A DNA stretch of 64,000 bases, from contig CAYYQE010000004.1 of the NCBI GenBank assembly GCA_964473745.1, positions 16,333 to 80,332 on the forward strand. Reading direction: 5' to 3'. Positions within the stretch are counted from its first letter, which is position 1. Every line of letters starts with the position of its first letter. The notes beneath the pieces are model-generated. The model made no database searches, was not told the origin of the DNA, and saw nothing but the letters and a program-made list of their open reading frames with translations. Source of the stretch: JABJMC01 sp964473745. GTDB lineage: Bacteria > Patescibacteriota > Gracilibacteria > UBA1369 > UBA12473. The translations under genes and the position numbers were made by a program. Positions 59,218-64,000 of this stretch are shown piece by piece.

Positions 59218-61554
59218 TTACGAATTTTTGTCTGGGGGGACATTATAATAATTAATGAGAAATTCAGCGAGTTCATTAAAAATGGGTCCGGCTGTCGCCG
59301 CTCCCCACTCAACGGTCTTAGGACGATCTAGTTTGATGAGCACGGTAAACTGCGGATTATCAATCGGTGCAAACCCCACAAAAGAAGTAATAGTTGTCCC
59401 ACGACCGGACAAAGCTTTGCCCCATTTATAGGTTTGAGCTGTTCCTGTTTTTCCAGCAACGTAATGATTGTCCAAGGCAGCCAGCGGAGCTCCCTGCTCC
59501 ACAACCGCAGTCATCATGGCCGTGACTTCATTGGCAGTATCTTCGGTTAAAACGCGCCGGACGATTTCTGACTCAAAGCTATTTCGCCGACCATCTGCTT
59601 CTTCTATGTATTCAATGATGTAGGGTTGCATCAGTAGCCCGCCATTAGCAATTGACGAGATAGCAGTAATAAGTTGGATTGGAGTAACAGAAATACCTTG
59701 TCCAAAAGCCTTGGTAACTAATTCAGATTCGGCCCAGTAATCATAGTATTCCAAAACTCCAGAATGTTCATTTTCGAATTCAAGATGAGTTTTTTCGGTA
59801 AAACCAAAAGCTTTTAAATAATCGTAAAACAGGGCGGCGCCTAGTTTTTGGGCAACGTACACCATGCCGGTGTTATCTGAGTGAACGAGTACTTCGGTCA
59901 TGGTTGAAGTGCCGTAATAAAGATCATTAAAAGTGTGAATTTCGTATTCATCAACTTCGACGGGGCCATTGGAATAAAAAGTGCTGTAAGGAGTAACTTC
60001 GCCGGCATCGATCGCCGCAGACATAGCAACGGGCTTAAAAACAGAGCCTGGCTCGTACGGCAAAGTAACGGCTTTTAATTGGTAGACCTCGGGCCCAACA
60101 TCGTTTTCGTATTTATAATATTCATCTTTTTCTTCGTCATAAAAAAGCTCGATGCGTTGGTCGGGATCAGTGCGAATATAAAGATAAATGCGTTCGTTTT
60201 CGCCCTCGCCAGTGCGGTAAAGAAATTCTTCTTCATCGTCAGCAATCTCGATTTCTTCTAGGGCATAAGTTTCACTGTAATTATTGGGGTCAAAAGTTGG
60301 GTAGTGAGCCATGGCTAGAATTTTCCCAGTGGCAGGTTCTTGGACAATAATTAGCCCACTGTCGGCTTGAAAATTATCAACTCCCTTGGCAAGTACTTTT
60401 TCGGTTTCGGCTTGAATGGTGCGATCAATAGTCAGCATGATATTGGCACCATCAACTGCTTCTTGGATTTCACTGTCTCCTACCGTGATTTGTTTTCCGC
60501 TGGCATCAATTTGAGAAGTAAAATAACCAGTTTGACCCTCAAGTTCAGATTCATAAGAGCTTTCAATCCCATATTGTCCGTTGCCGGCAGAATTTACATA
60601 ACCAAGGAGTTGAGCCCCTAATTCTCCTTCGGGATAATAACGGTAATATTCTTCTTGTAAGCGAATTCCAAAAAATTCTTTTTCTTCTTCGCTCATTAAG
60701 TCTTCAATTTCTTGGGAAACGCTATGTGGAAGTTTGCGTTTTAAAATTACATAACGATTTCGTCCCAAAAGCACGCTTTCTAAATTGTCACGGTCAACAC
60801 TTAGGATTTCAGCGAGTTTTTTCGCAGTGGATTCTTTGTCTGAAATTTGGGAAGGGTAAGCATAAAGGGTTCCATTTTCCGTAACTTCTATACCTGTTAA
60901 TCCGATGTTTTCTAAATCCTCGACTACTTCTGGTTCAAATTCATCTCCAAGTAAGATTACGGAGCGAGTTTTTTCGCTTAAAGTGGCGATTAATTCTTGT
61001 TCAAAGAGAATAAAAAGTTCTTCGTCGGTGTGTAGTTTTAGATCAGTGTAGGAAAGAAGTTCTTCTAAATCGATTTCCGGCTCTTCTTCGGACTCTTCGT
61101 CGGTGTCCACGGGTTCCATCTCTTCAATAGTTTCAAAAGTATCTTCGTATTCTTTGAGTAAATTTTCATAGCGTTCCTGGTCTCGTTCTTGTTCTTCTTC
61201 TAAATCAAAGAGGAGCGGGGCGAGAATTCCACCAATATAAGTGGGGTTTTCAATCAGAGTGGGGTCGGCGTAAACAAGTTTAAAAGTGGTATTAGTGGCT
61301 AAGGAGTAGGGTTCATCAGAATTGCGATCTTGAATCATGATTTCACCACGACGAGCGGGAATTTCGGTGTAGCCTTGGTTTTTTTCAAAGGCAATTTGTT
61401 GGTAGTAGCTAGCCTTGATTACCTGAAGAAAGAAAAGCCTCACAAAAATTATAAAAATCACCATAAAACAAATCGCAATCAGCAAAGTTATCCGATTCAT
61501 CGGGAGTTCGCGGAAGTGACGACGATATTTAAAGATGGTTTTAGCTTTGTTCAT
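59218..61554 (-). CDS. Class B penicillin-binding protein (FtsI/PBP2 type)
   Basis: DD-transpeptidase for cell-wall synthesis, working with a SEDS glycosyltransferase. One membrane segment (about residues 20-45) and a pedestal/dimerisation domain starting IPARRGEIMIQDRN. The transpeptidase has PGSVFKPVAMS (active Ser) near 500, HSDNTGM near 555 and VAGKTGTAQ near 695. An acidic insertion (about residues 110-180) lies in the N-terminal domain. 778 residues is longer than typical FtsI (about 600) because of it. Confidence 0.9.
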   Translation of the reverse strand: MNKAKTIFKYRRHFRELPMNRITLLIAICFMVIFIIFVRLFFLQVIKASYYQQIAFEKNQGYTEIPARRGEIMIQDRNSDEPYSLATNTTFKLVYADPTLIENPTYIGGILAPLLFDLEEEQERDQERYENLLKEYEDTFETIEEMEPVDTDEESEEEPEIDLEELLSYTDLKLHTDEELFILFEQELIATLSEKTRSVILLGDEFEPEVVEDLENIGLTGIEVTENGTLYAYPSQISDKESTAKKLAEILSVDRDNLESVLLGRNRYVILKRKLPHSVSQEIEDLMSEEEKEFFGIRLQEEYYRYYPEGELGAQLLGYVNSAGNGQYGIESSYESELEGQTGYFTSQIDASGKQITVGDSEIQEAVDGANIMLTIDRTIQAETEKVLAKGVDNFQADSGLIIVQEPATGKILAMAHYPTFDPNNYSETYALEEIEIADDEEEFLYRTGEGENERIYLYIRTDPDQRIELFYDEEKDEYYKYENDVGPEVYQLKAVTLPYEPGSVFKPVAMSAAIDAGEVTPYSTFYSNGPVEVDEYEIHTFNDLYYGTSTMTEVLVHSDNTGMVYVAQKLGAALFYDYLKAFGFTEKTHLEFENEHSGVLEYYDYWAESELVTKAFGQGISVTPIQLITAISSIANGGLLMQPYIIEYIEEADGRRNSFESEIVRRVLTEDTANEVTAMMTAVVEQGAPLAALDNHYVAGKTGTAQTYKWGKALSGRGTTITSFVGFAPIDNPQFTVLIKLDRPKTVEWGAATAGPIFNELAEFLINYYNVPPDKNS

Positions 61555-61611
61555 GGAGCTTCATCTTAATCTAAATCAATGCTAGGATTCAATCGTTATT
61601 AAAAAATACTT

Positions 61612-62874
61612 ATGAAAAAAGCAATTCTCCCAAGCGGACTTCGTGTTTTAACTCAAAAAATTGAGGGCACAAAATCGGTGACAGTTTTAATCTTAGCTAA
61701 GGCTGGCTCCAGGTGTGAAACTGCGGATATTCGGGGTCTTTCACACTTTTTAGAGCATATGTTTTTTAAAGGTGGTGAAAAATATGCGAATACTAAGGCG
61801 GTTTCGGAGGCAATTGATTCGGTGGGCGGGGAGTTTAATGCGTTTACTGGAAAAGAATATGTGGGGTATTACGTGAAAGTAGCCAGTGATCATAAAGATT
61901 TGGCCATGAATGTTTTGGCTGACATGTTGCTAACCGCGAAATTGGACCAAAAGGAGATTGATAAAGAGCGGGGCGTGATTTTGGAGGAATATAATATGTA
62001 TCAAGATACGCCGATGTATCAAGTTGGTTGGGATTTTGAAAAGTTGTTGTTTGGGGATCAGCCCATGGGTTGGGATCAGATTGGTTTGCGGGAGGTGATT
62101 GGAAAGTTGGGGCATGATGATTTTGTGAATTATAAGGAAAAGTTGTATCGTCCAGACAATTTGGTGATTACCGTAGCTGGCGACCTGGATCATGATGAGA
62201 TAGTGGCCGCGATTGGAGAACAGTTTGCAATGAAGGCATGTGAGACGGATTTTGCGTGGCAGCCGGTGGGGTCGAATGATTCAGAGGATCGAGTGATTTT
62301 ACAGAAGAAAAAAACAGAACAGGGGCATGTGGTGGTTGGGGTGCCGGGATATCCGGAATCGCATGACGACAGCATGGCCATGAAATTGCTGGCAATAGTT
62401 TTGGGAGGAAATATGAGCTCAAGGATGTTTTTGAATGTGCGCGAGGCAAAGGGGCTGGCTTATTATATTCAATCTTCGACTGATGATTATACTGATGCCG
62501 GTGTTATTTCGACGCGTGCTGGAGTTGATTTGAATCGAGTGGATTTGGCAGTGTCAGCGATTTGTGAGCAGTATGCAAAGGTGCGTGACAAAGGCGTTCC
62601 CAAAGAGGAATTACAAAAAGCCAAGGATTATTTGAAGGGGAAGATGGTGTTGCGATTAGAAGATTCAGAGGAATATGCGCATTTGTTAGGGAAATACGAA
62701 GTTTTGTATGATGAGGCGCGATCGCCAGAAGATGTGATTAAGTTGATTGACCGCGTAACAGCAAAGGATATGGCGCGAGTTGCGACCGAGTTATTTCAAA
62801 CCGACCGGCTTTATATGGCTGGAATTGGTCCGTGGGAGGATAAGGAGCGGTTTGGGAAATTGTTGAAGGTGTAG
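61612..62874 (+). CDS. M16-family zinc peptidase
   Basis: 420 residues. The inverted metal motif HFLEH (residues 45-49) and the downstream E in EEYNMYQDTP are the M16/pitrilysin ligands. The second half (VVGVPGYPESHDDSM, AYYIQSSTDDYTDAGVI) is the partner domain, so one chain holds both M16 halves. Processing-peptidase-like, cytoplasmic or membrane-associated; no signal peptide. Confidence 0.9.
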   Translation: MKKAILPSGLRVLTQKIEGTKSVTVLILAKAGSRCETADIRGLSHFLEHMFFKGGEKYANTKAVSEAIDSVGGEFNAFTGKEYVGYYVKVASDHKDLAMNVLADMLLTAKLDQKEIDKERGVILEEYNMYQDTPMYQVGWDFEKLLFGDQPMGWDQIGLREVIGKLGHDDFVNYKEKLYRPDNLVITVAGDLDHDEIVAAIGEQFAMKACETDFAWQPVGSNDSEDRVILQKKKTEQGHVVVGVPGYPESHDDSMAMKLLAIVLGGNMSSRMFLNVREAKGLAYYIQSSTDDYTDAGVISTRAGVDLNRVDLAVSAICEQYAKVRDKGVPKEELQKAKDYLKGKMVLRLEDSEEYAHLLGKYEVLYDEARSPEDVIKLIDRVTAKDMARVATELFQTDRLYMAGIGPWEDKERFGKLLKV

Positions 62875-62905
62875 TATCTTGTGGGCGAAATTTTAACTAA
62901 ATATT

Positions 62906-63370
62906 ATGGAACGAACACTTATTTTAATTAAACCAGACGCAATTCAGCGCGGACTTGTTGGCCAAATTGTTCATCGGTTTGAAAGGAAAGGGCTCAAAAT
63001 TATTGGGCTTAAAATGATGCCTTTAGATGAGGCGGTTTTGCGGGAACATTATTCGCATATTGCCGATAAGGATTTTTATCCGGGAGTGGAAAAGTTCATG
63101 ATGGGTTCTCCGGTAGTGGCAGTGTGTATTGAGGGGCTTGAGGTGGTGGATGCAGTGCGTCTTATTACAGGCATTACTAATGCGCGAAAAGCAGAGGCTG
63201 GTTCGATTCGTGGGGATTTTTCCATGAGTCTTTCTTGTAACGTGATTCATGCTTCGGACACAGTGGAAAATGCCGAGAAAGAAGTGGAGAGATTTTTTAA
63301 GGACGAAGAGCTTTATGGGTATCACAAAACCGAGTACGAGCATGTTTACAATGATGAAGAGCGCGTTTAA
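62906..63370 (+). CDS. ndk: Nucleoside diphosphate kinase
   Basis: Transfers phosphate between NTPs and NDPs. ERTLILIKPDA at the start and CNVIHASDTVENA with the active-site histidine near residue 115 are diagnostic. 154 residues with a short C-terminal extension. It follows the M16 gene by 31 bp and precedes the PiT gene by 9 bp. Confidence 0.94.
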   Translation: MERTLILIKPDAIQRGLVGQIVHRFERKGLKIIGLKMMPLDEAVLREHYSHIADKDFYPGVEKFMMGSPVVAVCIEGLEVVDAVRLITGITNARKAEAGSIRGDFSMSLSCNVIHASDTVENAEKEVERFFKDEELYGYHKTEYEHVYNDEERV

Positions 63371-63379
63371 AATTTGAAT

Positions 63380-64000
63380 ATGTTGGCTGAAATCCTCCTA
63401 ATTTTATCGGGTTTGTACCTGGCGTGGAGCCTAGGGGCGAATGATGCTGGGAATATTATTTCAACAGCGGTTGGTTCGCGGACGATTTCGTATCGGCGTG
63501 CGATTTGGTTTTTTATTGTGTGTTTGGCAATTGGAGCAATTTTCTTTTCAGAGGAGGTTATTAAGACAGTAAGTTCTGGTGTTGTGCCGAGTGAGGTGAT
63601 TGGAATGAGTCAAGCGACGATTGCTTTGTTTGTGGCGGCGGTGTGGGTGCATTTTGCAACGTGGAAAGGGTGGCCAGTTTCAATTAGCCAATCTGTTGTG
63701 AGTGCGGTTTTGGGGGTGGGGATTGCTCAAGGTTTGCGTGTGGGAGCGAATGTGATTTTTTGGGAAAAGGTGATGATTTTGGGTGGGATTTGGTTGTTTT
63801 CACCAGTAATTGGGTTTTTGGTGGGCTGGATTTTGTTTAAAGTTGTGCACGGGTTTGTGCGTCATCGACATCTTTATTTTAAGGATACGTTGCATGATTT
63901 GTTTCATGACCCAATTGAAACGGTGGGAGAAATTATGACCGGCAAGTTACGACGGAGAGAAAAGGTTTTTAAAGGGGTGTTGTTGTTTTCGGCGGGATAT
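63380..64000 (+). CDS. Inorganic phosphate transporter, PiT family (partial)
   Basis: The frame runs off the right edge (207 codons). The N-terminal motif AWSLGANDAGN is the PiT family signature (GANDxxN), followed by membrane segments and FATWKGWPVSISQSVVSAVLG, the conserved P-V-S-S/Q-S-H-like helix. It is probably a Na+- or H+-coupled phosphate importer. The start at ATG 63380 lies 9 bp after ndk. Confidence 0.88.
   Translation, partial: MLAEILLILSGLYLAWSLGANDAGNIISTAVGSRTISYRRAIWFFIVCLAIGAIFFSEEVIKTVSSGVVPSEVIGMSQATIALFVAAVWVHFATWKGWPVSISQSVVSAVLGVGIAQGLRVGANVIFWEKVMILGGIWLFSPVIGFLVGWILFKVVHGFVRHRHLYFKDTLHDLFHDPIETVGEIMTGKLRRREKVFKGVLLFSAGY

Noticed and set aside
1..64000. CRISPR array
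   Set aside because: No regularly spaced repeats of 25-40 bp with unique spacers were found; repeat families present are dispersed.
1..64000. Alternative genetic code (UGA recoded)
   Set aside because: Genes with known lengths are intact under the standard code and the only Trp tRNA seen has anticodon CCA.

Overview
The window looks like a stretch of a small, fermentative-type genome from the Candidate Phyla Radiation (Patescibacteria), possibly Peregrinibacteria. The reasons are: standard stop-codon use, so not the UGA-glycine code of Gracilibacteria or SR1; many starts preceded by A/T runs without an obvious Shine-Dalgarno sequence; a very large secreted CARDB-type protein with GWINFG motifs; scavenging-type NAD genes with an archaeal-type NMN adenylyltransferase; a TrmB-family regulator; and no long biosynthetic operons. 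Placement at phylum level is an inference from gene content, not from a marker tree.

Layout. 1-7.4 kb: the end of an unknown gene, then a same-strand run of five paralogous genes built from 1-3 copies of an unrecognised helical domain of about 110 residues plus low-complexity and coiled-coil tails. The last gene is interrupted by a 100-N scaffold gap whose two edges carry the same 55 bp, so the gap is probably artificial. 7.4-9.7 kb (minus): an orphan argininosuccinate lyase and a cytosine-deaminase-like amidohydrolase. 9.7-19 kb: RNase J, a candidate replication origin, dnaN, mfd and tmRNA, with three copies of a 68-bp inverted-repeat element. 17.7-22.6 kb: UPF0489 protein, methyltransferase and TrmB regulator, EF-P, an O-antigen-ligase-like protein and RdgB. 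23.1-25.1 kb: two GC-rich genes, each enclosed by identical 17-bp inverted repeats and separated by a conserved spacer; this cassette-like array is the most unusual locus. 25-36 kb: class A PBP, NIF3, a metallo-beta-lactamase-fold protein, pheST, HU and topA. 36-43 kb: the giant CARDB protein and a coupled small-ORF/hypothetical pair. 43-49 kb (mostly minus): phosphomannomutase, NadM, NadE, SmpB, DoxX, a BASS transporter, two tRNA-Ser genes and bL28. 49-55 kb: site-2 protease, a region of about 0.9 kb rich in structured non-coding DNA, tRNA-Thr, bL33, lipoprotein, tRNA-Trp and an amidohydrolase. 55-64 kb: Smr, an HTH-Fic/Doc toxin-antitoxin pair, NAD kinase, PerM, a secreted Ig-like protein, FtsI, an M16 peptidase, Ndk and a truncated PiT transporter.

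How it works together. The core cargo is replication and repair (dnaN, mfd, topA, HU), ribosome rescue (ssrA plus smpB), translation (efp, pheST, bL28, bL33, four tRNAs), NAD(P) supply (nadM, nadE, nadK) and the cell wall (two PBPs). Three families of dispersed non-coding elements link distant places: the 68-bp inverted-repeat element (3 copies), a multi-stem element of about 120 bp with compensatory base changes (3 copies), and an RNA-like element next to tRNA genes (2 copies). Together with the paralogue array and the TIR cassettes, these are the parts not explained by known families.
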